A stretch of DNA of 64,000 bases from Hsuehochloa calcarea (GCA_036346395.1 CM070596.1:1116001-1180000), one strand, 5' to 3'; positions 1 to 12,270 are shown, counted from the first letter of the stretch. The notes: generated by a model from the sequence alone, not told the origin. Numbers and translations are program-made.

Positions 1-1159
1 ATATTTTGCCCAAAGTGTGGCAATGGTGGTACCTTACGGAAGGTTTCAGTAACAGTTGGTGAAAATGGGATCACTATGGCTTCACGACGCCCACGTGTAA
101 CACTTCGAGGCACAAAAGTAAGTGCAGTTAATTTCACACTTAATGTTGTTTTCCTTTCATATATGGAGTGGATCTTGTGTTGTTCTGTCACTTCTGTGAT
201 TAGTGTGGCAATGGTGGTTGGTTGTTTTCTGTATTTTCCACTGTTCTCCAAGAAATAGGAAAATACATTTCAGACAATGTTGTCATAGAACATATGGATA
301 TTTTCTTTCTATGCTTGTAACGCCCATGATGGTCAGAGACTCAGAGGTGTATTGGTGAAAAATGATGTTCTTCCTTAGAATCAGTGATGAAGAATTGCTG
401 AAACTCTGTCAGGAGCTTTTGGCCTGTCCCATATTCCATCCAACCTCTCTTTGGTGAAGCCAACTGTAGATGTCCTGCAATATGATGGTCTTCCATGGGG
501 TGCTTCATGTTCATTTTTTCCACTAAGGCTAAATACTTTGGTTGGATTTTTCCCCATGTGCCCACCTGACCTTTTGCTGAATTGATTCCTGTAGTGATGA
601 TGACGATATTATTTTTAATTGGTTGCTTGTTTGCTTGCAGTTTTCCCTCCCAATGCCCCAAGGTGGAAGAGATGCCATCACTAAGAATCCCATTCTACGT
701 GAAGACCAACTTCCACAGAAGGTTCTGCATCCTAAATCGAAGAAGCCAAGCAAGCAGGTTAGTGCCCCTGCTATTTTTACATAAATGAAAAGCCTTACAG
801 TAACGAGTAAACATAGTTTTGAGTGCTTAATTTCATGAACTCCAATAAGTTGTTTTGATACTGCCATATGATCTCTGTTGCTTCTTCTACGTTGAACGGA
901 TGTTCTCAATCGTGAAGTTGTGGACATTCACCGTTCTGTCTTTGTTACAAACACTTCAGTTCGTGTTATGACTCATAATAAAGTTCTCTTTAACCATTAA
1001 TATTCACTACAGGAGGAGGATTTCTTGGGCGTCGAGGACATATTTTCGCACAGCGGTGAAAAGAAAGTACCGCTGAAACCTCCAGTGAGGAAGGCGCTTG
1101 CAATGTTCAGTGGGAAACGGAATCCAAATGACAACCACTTTTCTCGCAAGAAGCACTAA
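1..1159 (+). CDS. NOB1: NOB1, 3' part (endonuclease for 18S rRNA maturation), partial
   Basis: This is the C-terminal part of NOB1, the PIN-domain endonuclease that makes the final 3' cut on 18S rRNA in the cytoplasmic pre-40S particle. Three exons read in one frame: 1-117, 641-757 and 1013-1159 (stop TAA). Introns are GT-AG, with donors at 118 (GTAAGT) and 758 and acceptors ending at 640 and 1012. The window opens inside the zinc ribbon, seen as CPKCGNGGTLRKVSV, followed by the conserved stretch SRRPRVTLRGTK. The later exons give SLPMPQGGRDAITKNPILRE and a basic tail ending NHFSRKKH, both typical of the family. The PIN domain and first zinc-ribbon cysteine pair lie upstream of the window. 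It converges with the MYB gene, about 570 bp stop to stop. Assignment to the family is firm; orthology was not tested by search. Confidence 0.92.
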
Positions 1160-1727
1160 GTTCTCATCTGCCCTTTTGTTCCTTTTTTAAAAATCCATGG
1201 CACTGTAGTCCCAATGTGTAACGGACTAACGGGAGAACCGGATTGTATCGTCCAGACCCTTGTTTTTTTGGTGATTGCGGAGAATGTCTTGTAGGACTCA
1301 AGCATAAAGCATGTAGACTTTACACAGTTTTGCAACATCCAGGTAAGGTCCGTGTATCAAACTCGAGTGAGAGTAATTCAGTTATTTGAATACGAGATCT
1401 CAGAGCAGCAATGGACAAAGTGATTTACATAATGGTTTATAGAGACAGAGATCTGTCAAACGTCAAAATATGTCAAAGCTAATCGATCCACAGGTAGCTT
1501 CTTCCTGTGCGAGGTTTGCTACTCTGGAAATACAGAAGTATAAGCTCACATTTGCACTTACACAAACAAATTGATACGCTTTTTATTGCGGAAACAACCC
1601 AAAAAATATGTCCAACCTAGGGTGTGGTCTCTACATGACATTTTCTTTCAAAAGAAGAATGAAATTAAGCAGTATACCGCATTCCATACTTACATTACAT
1701 TCATGCAGACGCATATCACACGCAGCG
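1160..1727. other. Intergenic space between convergent NOB1 and MYB genes
   Basis: This stretch holds the likely 3' UTRs of both genes. No coding similarity is visible and short ORFs here have no recognisable domain. Confidence 0.6.
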
Positions 1728-3240
1728 TCAGAAGAGCAAATCATCATGGACGGCAGTACTGAATCCGCCATAGATGTCTCCCATATTTAGCAGGTCAAAG
1801 TAGCCAGCTCCTGCAATGCTAGCAGCACCATGGACAGCAGCACTCTGCTGCTCCTGCTGCAATGCACCATAGCTGCTGCTCATCTGATCCCCAAATGCGC
1901 CGTGCGAAGGCGTCACGTTGCCGGAGCTCGCCGTCGAGGCGTGCCAATGCGCGGACATCGAGTAGCTCTCCCGTCCGGTCGCCGGCATCCAGTCGGAGAA
2001 GATGAAGTTCTTGGACTGCTGCTGGACCTGGTGATCAAACGGTTCAGCAGCAGGTGCAGGAGCTGAGATGGCATGGCTGCCGCTGCTGATGTTTGCATCC
2101 TGGTCATGAGAAGTTGTGGTGCTGGTGCTGCTGTTCTTGATGTGCTGGTGCAAGGATGGCTCGGTGGTGCTCATGGAGGTTAATTCAGCTGGGTTCTTAG
2201 GGTTGGAGCCTTTTGCCTGCATCACCCTCTTCTTGAGGTACGAGTTCCAGTAGTTCTTCACCTCGTTGTCCGTCCTCCCAGGCAGATGCATTGCAATCTG
2301 GGACCACCTGAGATCTCAAACCATCAGCATCATGCAGATGAAAGGAAATGTCGTCGTTTTCTCTAACAGTTTAAGCTTTTCGCAGTAAAATGCGCTGTTT
2401 TCCAAGAGTTTCGAGATCATATTCAGCTAAAAGCACTCATTTGGTTTTGTATCTTCAGCGTCTCTGGTTTTTGCAATGTATTCTCCAGTTTATGGACATG
2501 ATGATTTGAGGAAATATTCAGAAGGATGGGCACAAATGAGTTGTGTGAGCTTTACTTGTTGCCCAACTTGGCTTGAAGGTTGATGACGATGTCCTCCTCC
2601 TCCTGAGAGAACATTCCACGTTTCAATCCGGGCCGCAAGTAGTTGATCCAACGCAGCCGGCAGCTCTTGCCATTTCTCTGCAGACCTTTGAGGAAACAAA
2701 TCCAAAAAGGCAAAAATAAATAAATAAATAATAATCAGAAATAATGGTAGGAAGTGAGACAAAGATGTCATTGTACTGATGCGACGACTAACTGAGCTTG
2801 AGCGAGCTAGACAAATCGGTATGGCTTATTCTGGCAAACATGATGACTCTTTTTTTGGCTAGGATTTCAACTAACCCGGGAATTGTGCTCAAGCTTAGCT
2901 CATGCCAGGTTCAAATGGAACTCTAAGCCAAATAAAAACAAACAATTAACTCTAAAGTTAAACAGAACAAGTAATTGTGCTATTGCAGGAAAACTATTGC
3001 TAATTAGAGATGAGAATAGGATGTTCTACATGCATTGGCATGTAGCAATGTGCGTGAAAGGAGAAAGAAGTGCATGCAGTGCAGAGACAATAGGAGGAGC
3101 TCACCAGCCTTTGCAGGGACAGCACTCCAGCAGCCAAGGCCATGCTTGAGGATGTAGTCCCTCAGCCTCTGGTCCTCCTCAGGAGACCACAGCCCCTTCC
3201 TGTAGTTCATCTTCGGCCTCTCGCAGGACCGGCACCCCAT
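1728..3240 (-). CDS. R2R3-MYB transcription factor
   Basis: A complete nuclear R2R3-MYB DNA-binding protein of 281 residues in three exons: 3240-3105, 2685-2556 and 2307-1728. The middle exon is 130 nt, the standard size in this family, and both introns fall at the classic MYB positions. R2 covers about residues 14-65, with tryptophans in GLWSPEEDQRL, GCWSAVPAKAG and LRWINYLRP. R3 covers about 66-116, with Phe in place of the first Trp (GMFSQEEEDIVI), then KWSQIAMHLPGRTDNEVKN and YWNSYLKK. The start is MGCRSCERPKMNYRKG, immediately before R2. The C-terminal half is rich in Ser, Gln, Ala and His, as expected of an activation region, and ends HDDLLF. R2R3 factors bind AC-rich or MYB-core promoters. 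The subgroup looks like the LAF1/MYB18 type, but that rests on memory of the repeat sequence. No breaks are seen. Confidence 0.93.
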
Positions 3241-5270
3241 TGGTCTCTTTTTCTTCTTCCCCCTCCCTTCCTTCTCTGATATATTCTCTTCCTGTTCCTC
3301 TTCTGTCTCTCAAGAAGGATGAGCTGTTGCGGTAGTAGACTTGTACCAGTCCTCTCAGCACCATGTGACCTTCTGATTTAAAGGGGTGTCACGTTTTGCT
3401 GTTTGGTTTAGTTTAATTGTGGGGAATTAAGTTGGTGATGGGTGCACATGCATGGGATCATATTTGGGAGGCTTGGTCAGAGGATGTCATCTCTATCTCG
3501 TCATTACACAAAAAGATTCTGAGAGTTATTCACTCAACTTTGGCTTTGTTCTAATGATATGGATGCTTGCTGGCACTAGGATCACATTTTGTTTTGAATA
3601 TGTAATTAAAATTTTTGTAATCGGCAGCTATATAGGTCACTTAGATCAGTTTGTCAAAGTTATCAGAGTTTTACTGACTCAACAATCCAGAGACAGTATG
3701 TTCAGATAAACGCCTACACTACTCGGAGACTATAACTCTTAGAGACCGTATTTTCGGATGAATTGATTAGGTAGTAACAAAACATCGATCCAATTTGTTT
3801 AGTAAAAAACATTGTTATCCAATAATCAGCATGATGAAGGTCAGACTGTCTCCACCAATGATGAGTGGAGCATTGACATGAGCTGTTCTTGCAATAAAAC
3901 AGACTCTTGGATTAACAATGACAAGACCTGACTAATCCCCTCTTTTCATGTCAATCATTGGAAGGCATCTGCCTAGAGAACGCCAAGAATGAAGAGCCAA
4001 GGACACAAGAAAAGACAGCCTAGTTAGGATCCAGAAGGATTTGCATTGCAAGGATCAAGAAGATGAAATGCTTCTTGGGACGGGGCACATATATAGATAT
4101 ACCTATAGATAAACAGGGACCTCTCAAGCACAACAGAACAATGATGAGGAACTTGAACGCCAATCAGAATGCTCCTTTCACCCAGTGGCTTTGTTTAGGT
4201 CATGCCGTGGTAGTTATGATTTATGACGAAGGCCTCTGTCAACCATAACGATGTAAGTCAAGTCAAATTACGCGGTTTCATGTGCTCATATAGTGCAGAA
4301 ACCAGTGTTCTTTACTTCTTGGTGATCCATGGCATTGTCCTATTTCAACAACACATAGCTGTCAGTAGTGAGATGATGCTAGATTGCAAGAAAACTAATT
4401 GTTTCAGTTTGGCAGCTAACATCATGCATTCCTGAAGACTTTGTTTTTTTCCACAGTAGTTGTTTTCAGAATCTTAGTATATGTGGGTATACCTTTTTTC
4501 TTTACCTCTTCTTAAGTTGCTTATTTAGGAAAAAAGACAGACCTTGTCTACAGTGACAGATAAACAGGAGACAAGTTTGCGTCATGACTCATGAGGAAGT
4601 CTGATTTATAATCAATCACCTGTAAATCTTCAGATTTGGAGGTTCTGTATGTTCTTCTGCAGCTGACATGATATGAATTCAGAAAAAAGTGCAGAGTTCA
4701 GCTAGATGTTAAAGGTAGTTATATGCTGAAGTTTTGAAGGGGAGTTTTCCTATAGGGTAAATTGTTGCAGAAATTATCGACATGTTCTAAAGGTTGCCAG
4801 GTTATATCAGGTCACACTACCACTGAAAATCAAGTGTCCCCATCTATACTGGTATGCTAAGCTTCAAGAAGTACCCAACAGTTTCACATTCTCTGAAACC
4901 AATATATACCGACACCACAGGAACATTTCTTGTACTCCCAACAAATTTTATGCTACTGGTGCTCCCACTCATAAACAAACAGTTCAGATGATTATGAAAG
5001 ATTTCAAATTTTTTGCATAGATGGTGTACAATATAATCTAGCATGCAACAAAATTTCAAATCTAAATTTGATCTACACATTGAGAAACAAAAAAAAAATA
5101 CAAATTTTGGCGAATAGTAGTTTTACCTTTTTCCTTTTCAGCGAAATCTATCTTTTTTGTTTCTCAATGTGTAAATCGAATTTAGATATGAATTTTTGTG
5201 TATTGCTAGATTATATTGTAAACTATTTATGAAATTTGTTTCTGAATTTTTAATGACCATTTAGATCGTT
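3241..5270. other. Upstream region of the MYB gene, no gene seen
   Basis: AT-rich DNA containing the promoter and 5' UTR of the minus-strand MYB gene. A TTTAAAT stretch near 3376-3382 could act as a TATA-like element, but this is weak. I see no coding exons or defined transposon ends before the LTR element that starts at 5276. Confidence 0.5.
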
Positions 5271-5275
5271 TGTTT

Positions 5276-5400
5276 TGTTATGAATATTGTGTATATATTG
5301 AAGAGACCTAATGACCAATATATAGAGGATACAAAGGATATACCCTATACAGATAAGGAAATACAAAAGACAGATTCATATCTCTAATATATCTCTAACA
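5276..5400 (-). repeat. 3' LTR of the 2.4-kb element
   Basis: 125-bp terminal repeat, TGTTATGAATATTG at the left and TCTCTAACA at the right on the plus strand. It matches 7599-7710 in most positions. Confidence 0.82.
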
Positions 5401-5525
5401 CCCCCCTCAAATGCAAGGCGTATGCAATAACATTGCATTTGAAGATGGTTGACACTAAAATATGAAAAATCTAAAGTCCGAGTCTTGATAATGTCGTCAT
5501 AGCATGCAACTTTGGGAAAATATGT

Positions 5526-6207
5526 TGTAACACCCTGACCCAAAATCGGCTCAATGCCCAGCCCACCGTGGGGCGGACCCGCCCACACATAGCACCCCAC
5601 TTACACTTTCGTCCTCGCTTCGTGTAAAAGGGTTAACCCGGAGGTGCTACGTTTGGATCAAACAGGCATTATATACTACTACAACTCACTTGAGACAAGC
5701 AATGTGGGACTGATCCCACTACACAACTCCTCATGGGCCACATGGGCCACACTACAAGCAAAGTCGGTATTACATTCACCCCTCAAGTGGCGCCTCAAAG
5801 ATACCGCATACACGGCAAATACCCGAACCACCCCTCGGTACACGTCCGTGCGTCGGTCTTGCAAGACATATGCCATGCCATGTGTCCACTCGGCCCACAT
5901 GCGCCATCGCCATATGCCGCGCCTCGCCCCGCACGCGCTGCAGCGAAGGTTGATGCTCGATACCATCGTAACACCACGACCCAAAATCGGCTCAATGCCC
6001 ACCACCGTGGCGGACCCGCCACACATAGCACCCCACTTACACTTTCGCCCTCGCCGTGTAAAGGGTTAACCCGAGGTGCTACGTTTGGATCAAACAGGCA
6101 TTATATACTACTACAACTCACTTGAGACAAGCAATGTGGGACTGATCCCACTACACAACTCCTCATGGGCCACATGGGCCACACTACAAGCAGGCCGGGG
6201 TATTACA
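5526..6207. mobile_element. Nested TRIM-like miniature LTR element (0.68 kb)
   Basis: Direct repeats at 5526-5774 and 5967-6207 start with TGTAACACC (CGTAACACC in the second) and end with TATTACA. The pair is flanked by a perfect 5-bp duplication TATGT (5521-5525 and 6208-6212). The interior (5775-5966) is only about 190 bp and has no coding capacity. Repeat length, total length, TG...CA ends and the 5-bp duplication fit a terminal-repeat retrotransposon in miniature. I could not identify a convincing primer-binding site, so orientation is left open. It interrupts the larger LTR element around it. Confidence 0.8.
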
Positions 6208-7542
6208 TATGTTGAGTATCAAAAGATCTTCTCTTATCCGAGATCGTGCACAACAGCCCATAAAGCACAAGGTGCAGGGGCTGAGAAAGTCGACCGAGGC
6301 AACACGACGAAGAAGATGATGAAACCGACATGAATGAAGAAAGCTATCAAATCAAGCCGAATAGAAATATGTGGAAGCATGACAGTGCAGAAGAAGCGCG
6401 GCGGCCTTAGAAGCTTGGAGCAGCGGCTAAAAGAGAAGTAGCAGCATCATAATGACTTCTACGATCTGCACGCTGCTCAGAAAGAAGGCAGGAGCAGTGG
6501 CTGTTTCCATGTATAAGAGAATTGCTATGCTTATATGATTGACAATAAATTTATGGACTCGCGTGGCTTAGATGAACTCAAAGATAGAGTGATACAGATT
6601 TGGATGGACGCAACGGAAGAAACGACACAAAGAAATAAAAAGACTCAAAATAAAGACTCAAAGAATAACCGGTAGTAGCAGCAGCGTGTAACCGAATCTA
6701 GCAGTAGAAGAAGCTGGAGTTGAAGAAGCCAAAGCAGAAGTACAAGAGGAGAAGTTGGAGCTGATGGAGAATCAGGAGCCAGAGAAGTCGGAGTGGCTCC
6801 GGACTGGCTAACCAAATCAACTCCCTGTCTCCCCACCACCTCCTCTTCAACGCGATCTCCACCGACCCCCCCTTTGTTTTCCTCGTCTCCTTTCCCCAAA
6901 TCAATCTCCACCGAAAACGGTCGTGCGAACGAGCGATTCTCCTGCTTCCTCCAAAACAAGCCCCCTAGCCACCCGGTATAGCTCGAATCAGGGACCGCGA
7001 CCTCCTGAACTAGAATGGGCGGCGCCGCGGCATCCCCAGGAAGTCGATAGGGGCGGGGAGGCTGGGATCCTCCCCGAGGATCGGCGAGAGGTCCTGCGAC
7101 ACGACCATGGCGTAGTCGAACGTGGAGAAGAGGGCGCCTCCGACGCAAGGAGGCAAGCGGGGACGGCAGAAAGAGGTCGGCGCCGGATCTGAGCGGGGAC
7201 AGCGGAAGGAGGTCGGCGCTGGATCCGAGCAGGGACGGTGGCGCCCCGATCCAGATCGGATCTGGACAGCGGCGGGAGCTCGAGCCCGAGGCGATGGTGA
7301 GGCGGCGTCGACGAGGAGCAACCAGCCTCGCGGCGCCCGCGCTAGCGATCCGGTAGGAAGGAGACACGCACGAAGGAAGGAGACGCGTGGCGGATCGACG
7401 TGACGAGCCGGCAATCACCGTGAGAAGGTGACGCTGCTACGCATGAGTAAATACAACTAGGAGGTCACCCCCATGTGCAGCGGCAGCGGAGGCGAGTGGA
7501 GACTAGGAGGCGATGGTTACAGTAACCCTAACTCTAACTCTT

Positions 7543-7554
7543 GCTCTAATACCA
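7543..7554 (-). other. Primer-binding site of the 2.4-kb LTR element
   Basis: Minus strand TGGTATTAGAGC, one mismatch from the usual initiator-Met tRNA complement. A second, more degenerate copy lies at 7587-7598. Confidence 0.75.
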
Positions 7555-7598
7555 TATTATGAATATTATGTATACATTGAACCCTTGCTCTAATAACA

Positions 7599-7710
7599 TA
7601 TTATGAATATTATGTATACATTGAAGAGACCTAATGTGTAATATATATAGGGTATAAAGAAGTATACTTTATACAAATAAAAAAAAAAAGATAAATTTCT
7701 ATCTCTAACA
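7599..7710 (-). repeat. 5' LTR of the 2.4-kb element
   Basis: Matches the repeat at 5276-5400. Its inner border is duplicated: a 44-bp unit containing the primer-binding site and the LTR edge occurs at 7543 and again at 7587. Confidence 0.8.
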
Positions 7711-7715
7711 TGTTT

Positions 7716-9817
7716 ACGAGTAGGAGCACCGTAGCACGAAATTTACCGGGAGCACCAAAAATGTTCTCCCGACAGCACTTGTTGCTCGCGAGACACGAGA
7801 AACCGAAAACAAAGCGGTATGATCCAAGGCGTAGCCTTTTTTTTTTCCCGAGAACATGCGCGTATTTTCATTAAGAAGAAAGACGGTACAGCAACTTTCA
7901 ACCAGGCTTGCCTGCTGAATGCGTAGCTATTATTTACCCGGAAAGGAACAACTATTAGCAAAAAATTTGATCCTTGAATAGAGCTCATAAAGTAGATGCC
8001 ATGAGCTCCTGTCCTGTGTTTAATACACAACTATGTCCTACAAGATGGGGCGATTCCATGTGAGCTCAGAGGCGTCCTAATCTCCTCTTCTCTGCCTCAG
8101 CATCAAACAAGGGGGATTTGCTGACGAGCAAAATCAAAACTCTTTGTTCAATTAGCCGACAGATAATAAACTAATACAAGCTATGCCAAATTATATTTCT
8201 CCGCAGATTGACTTGCGCACAAGTGCATGTGGACAAGCACCTAATCTCCATACAAATTCGCATCTTGTGCTATAGGTTATGTGCCACTGGTTAAACTAAT
8301 GGCCTTCTTCTGAAGAGAAGGATACAGGAATCTTTTTTCTCAGTGAGAACTCTCAATTCCACACATCCTGGTTAAGAACTTCCTGGCTTGCAAGACTTCT
8401 TGGCCTTGTCACATCTAGAATGTAAATGTGAAAATGAATTTAAAATTTCGTCGATGATTAAATTACAAGGAAACGATGGTGATGTGCAAAATATGCTGCC
8501 AATGAATTTAAGAACACCTGGAACCAGGAACATGCATTAGGGCTCGTTTGTACTTGTAATGATGGGATGCAAGTCAATGCTTCCTTCAGAATTAATCCAC
8601 AGAAAGGCAAGATGGGACAATTGTATACACAAGTACAGCTCATCCGAGCACGCATGGAATAATTAAATTTCCACTGCAAATTGTCAGTATATCTTGGCAG
8701 AATTAAGTAGAAGATGAGCTGAAGATATGTCATCTTGCTAAGCACGTACAACACAAAAAAAAGGCATTGTTAAGCCTTTTAGGGGTGCTGATCGCTGAAG
8801 CCTGAATGAACATTGGGGCATTCTCTTTGTTGTATGCAGCATTGCGGCACCGTGATGGCTGAGACAAATTAAGTTGACGTGGTTTTCCTTGATAATTAGT
8901 AGAGAGCTTTAATTTGAAACTGCCATGTTTATGCACGTATAAGGTCTGCTTGGAACAGCTTTGGCTTTTCGCAAGGAAAAGCCGAAAGACGTTCCAAATG
9001 AGTGGCTTTCTCCAGCCGCTTTTGAAAAAGTTAGAAGCCGTTTTCAACGTTGAGAAGTGGAAGCCGCTTTCAACGTGAGGAAGCGGAGGCCGCCTTGGGG
9101 CAGTTTCCCACGGCTTCAACGGGACGAGGTTCCGAATTTGTCCCTAGAGATGGAGAAATTTACCCCGTCCTACTACATATATAATCCAAAATCCCACCGG
9201 CCATCCGCACCCCTCTCGCATCCTAACCCTAGTCGTGCGCTGCCTCCGTCCGCCTTGTATCTCCTCACACCGGCTCCCTCCTCCTCCACCCCCTCCCCCC
9301 TCCCCCCGCCTCCGCCTGCCCAACCCCCATCACAAAACCCTAGTTATTTCACCACGAAAAAAATACAATACACATGGTTATTTTTACTCACAACAGTGAG
9401 GGGCGGGGGAGGAGACAAAGACCACCGCTGTTCCTGCCTCCATCGCCGGGGATGGGGGCGATGGAGATTGCCGGAGAGCCTATGATTCACCGCGGGGGTG
9501 GTTGAGGGTTGGAGCGTAGTAGGAAAGAGAGAAGAGCGTAAAGACAAAAGTGGAAAACACAAACGTCGTGGGCCCTACCCTGTAAATATGGTAACTTCCC
9601 CCACCGGTGATTTCTAAAAAATAAAATGGAATCGATGTGTGATGGCGACTATAAAAATGGATACCACATTTACGTTCATATACATTCCAATTTATGGCTA
9701 GATGAAACTATTTTTGTTGTACTCACGAATGTACTGGATGTGTCTTTATAGTTTACTAACACACCTAGCTGTGGCTCATACTGGCCATGTGACATCGTTG
9801 TTGGGTTGGGTTCGTGG
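7716..9817. other. Intergenic DNA, no gene supported
   Basis: No conserved coding sequence was recognised. A GC-skewed stretch at about 9170-9560 begins with a TATA-like ACATATATAATCC and a run of pyrimidines resembling a 5' UTR, but no credible protein follows. A short hairpin occurs at about 8959-8990 (GGCTTTTC paired with GAAAAGCC). Confidence 0.45.
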
Positions 9818-9825
9818 GTTCGTGG

Positions 9826-10960
9826 TAGGGCTAGAAAAATAGCTCGAGACTCGCGAGCCTACTCGAGCTCGTTGCGAGCCGAGCCGGCTCGGCTCGAGCT
9901 CGTGATTTTTCGAGCTGAGCCGAGCCCGGGTTTCAACTCGCGACCCAAACGAGCCGAGCTCGAGCCGCTCAATGGCTCATTTGGCTCATGCATGTGCGGC
10001 CCATGAAGACGAAGCCCAATGCAGTCCAGCCTCCAGCGGAGCGGCCTTGCGGTTGCGGGCCTCGCGGCCTTACCTGGTTGCCCTCATCCCACCCGATCCC
10101 CTTTCTCCCTCCCGAGTTCCCCAATCCCCTCGATTTGCCGCTGCCGCCCTCTCCATCTTCCCAAACACTGATGGCTGCTGCTCACCTGAGTCACCTCCCT
10201 CCTATGACCTCTCCCTCCTCTTCGTTGCATCGTGTCGACGAGGGCATTGTGCGAGGGCATCGCGCCGGTGCCGGTGCTCGCCTCCCTCCTCTCCCTCGCG
10301 GCCGACGTAGCGAGCCGCAGGGCCGGCGACGCCAGCGCCTTCCCCTAGCACCGAGCTGCGTGCAGTAGGCCGTGCGCATCGCTAGAAGCCTGGAATACTA
10401 CTCGCTTTCCTCGAGGAGGTCCATCCAGGACGCGACAACGGCGGCAGTGCGTCCCTCCTCTATCATGCTCGGGCTCACGGAGGTCCATCCAGGACTGCGC
10501 ACGGCTTTGGGTGCTCGTGAGTGCTGGGCTGGTCCTTGGGTCCGTCGTGACCCTCGTCCAGCTCAACCTCGATGACACGGCGGCGAACCTCGTCCAGCTC
10601 GGCTTCGACGCGATAGTGTCCCTCGTCCAACTCGGCCTCGACGACGTGGTGGCGGCCCTCGTCTAGCTCGGATCTTGGTGTCCCGCTCTTCTTGGGCAAG
10701 CGGTGTGGCGCTGGAGGACACGGGCCTGACCGCCTAAGGAGTGGCGTGCGGCGCAAGGAGCAGGAGGCCACGACCACGGGACATGCCTGAGGACTGAGGA
10801 GGAGCGGCGTGCCTCTAGCTCGGACAAGCTTGCGAGCCGGCTCGAGCTCGTGTTCGAGGCGAGTCGAGCCTGGGTTTGAGCTCGTGACCAAAACGAGCCG
10901 AGCCGAGCCAAGCCGCATGTCAGACTGAGCTTGGCTCGAGCCGGCTCGTTTCCAGCCCTA
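9826..10960. mobile_element. Non-autonomous hAT-like DNA transposon
   Basis: The left end TAGGGCTAGAAAAATAGC and the right end (reverse complement TAGGGCTGGAAACGAGCC) form short terminal inverted repeats. Just outside are 8-bp sequences GTTCGTGG (9818-9825) and GTCCATGG (10961-10968), matching at 6 of 8 positions, as expected for an aged hAT target duplication. Subterminal regions are packed with GAGCC/GGCTCGAGC motifs on both sides, typical of transposase-binding repeats. The interior encodes no transposase but holds a tandem repeat at 10552-10672. Class assignment to hAT rests on the 8-bp duplication and terminal sequence. Confidence 0.68.
10552..10672. repeat. Short tandem repeat of about 36 bp inside the hAT-like element
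   Basis: About 3.4 copies of a unit starting CCTCGTCCAGCTC. On the minus strand it reads as a repeated 12-residue unit beginning ELDEG in one open frame, but no start or known domain supports a real protein. Confidence 0.65.
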
Positions 10961-10968
10961 GTCCATGG

Positions 10969-12270
10969 CCTGTATATGTTAGGATTGACCTGGTCGGACG
11001 GGGGTCTGGCATGAGTGGGTGGGACAGACGGATCACACAGCTCGGTGAGGGGACGGGCTTGGTCAGGGCGAGGGGAACTAGGTGTAACATACAATAACTT
11101 ATTCTACCCTCCGCTACAACATGTTTGGTGCTTTAGTTGTTGTCATCATTTTGAAAAGGGGGAAAAAAGGGAAAATTGATAATAATTACTCCTAGTGTTA
11201 AAGAATTTATGTTTTGGACATTGACATAGTCTCCAACATGTAACTTACTTTTTATATGAAGATATTCATATATTAATATAAAATTATTATATTATAAAAA
11301 TAGTTCTCATGATTAATCTAATGATACCAGTTTCACATGACAAATATAAATATTTTTGCAAAAATAGTGATCAAATTTAAAGAAGTTTCATTACACGCTT
11401 TCTAAAATACCATGTTTGTAAACGGTTTCTGAACATGATCGATGCCGATCTTCTCCTTCAATGCGCCAACTCAACGTGCTCGATCATACCTAAGTCGAAC
11501 CATTAATTACATTGATCTTGCAGGCTGGTTTCATGCATGGTACGGTTATGTTTTCACAGGGTAACTGCTACAGTAGCAAACATTTACAAGTCCTCATCGT
11601 CCAATCTATAATTCCGCGACCGTTCAAAATCAGGGACGGATTTACCCGTCCCTCCACCTGGACAGTTGCTCGGATTTGCTAGCGATGCGTTATGGTAACT
11701 TCGATGAAGTTCTACAGTGACTGCGACCGATGGTGTTCTGCGGGCAAAACAAAGCGACCAATGCCTTCTCGCATTTAGCCTGCGGCATGTTCAGACTTTT
11801 AAAAAATTCCTAGCTCTGCCACCGTTCAAAATGGCAGGCAAACAAACTCGCATGTATTAAGGCGTCGTAGCCACTAATTACCTAATTAACGGTAAATAAT
11901 TACAAGTGAGATTACTTGGATCCTTCAAGGGAAGGTTGATGTTCGATGAGGCAGCTAATGCTGCCATTCTTATAATCATGCACATTAATTACATACTAAT
12001 CTTACCGCCTCGCGCGCCGCGCCGCCGATGCCGGCCGACGACTCGCCTATAGCGCCTCGTGTATGATTCTCCATCGGACGCCTGGCGGCGCTTCAAGAAG
12101 TTTACCGCGGGTGCGTGGAACGTATCACTCGAGGTATGTGCTAGACGCGCCGAGGTCGCACGGCCGGTCTCATCCACAACCATCGCGGTCCGCGTGGTCA
12201 CGCCACATGTCCGCCCACCTCGCTGTACGCCTCCGGCCGCTCGCTCGCCCTCTCCTCGATTGCCCGCAAG
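10969..12270. other. Intergenic AT-rich DNA
   Basis: Contains no recognisable gene. It borders the MULE/PMD relic to the right and may include its degraded terminal sequence, but I could not define inverted repeats. Confidence 0.4.

Larger units (their letters stand above)
5276..7710 (-). mobile_element. Small non-coding LTR retrotransposon (2.4 kb), minus orientation
   Basis: Two related terminal repeats (5276-5400 and 7599-7710) begin and end with TG and CA and are flanked by the same 5-bp target duplication TGTTT (5271-5275 and 7711-7715). Next to the right repeat, on the minus strand, is a primer-binding site TGGTATTAGAGC (7543-7554), close to the initiator-Met tRNA complement. Next to the left repeat is a purine tract (TTTGAGGGGGG on the minus strand, 5401-5412). 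This order fixes the orientation as minus. The interior encodes no gag or pol. It contains a GC-rich block at about 6790-7420 that could be captured host sequence, and a nested TRIM-like insertion at 5526-6207. The short repeats and lack of coding resemble TRIM or small LARD elements that depend on an autonomous partner. Confidence 0.82.

Noticed and set aside
6645..7418. A 257-codon minus-strand frame
   Set aside because: It is inside the non-coding LTR element, of low complexity, runs into Leu repeats and has no recognisable family. Treated as possible captured sequence, not a gene.
9057..9485. A 142-codon plus-strand frame
   Set aside because: Proline-rich low-complexity translation of a CT-rich stretch without homology; at most a leader-like sequence.
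10475..10918. A 147-codon minus-strand frame with ELDEG repeats
   Set aside because: It consists of the 36-bp tandem repeat and GAGCC-rich ends of a non-autonomous transposon and has no family match.
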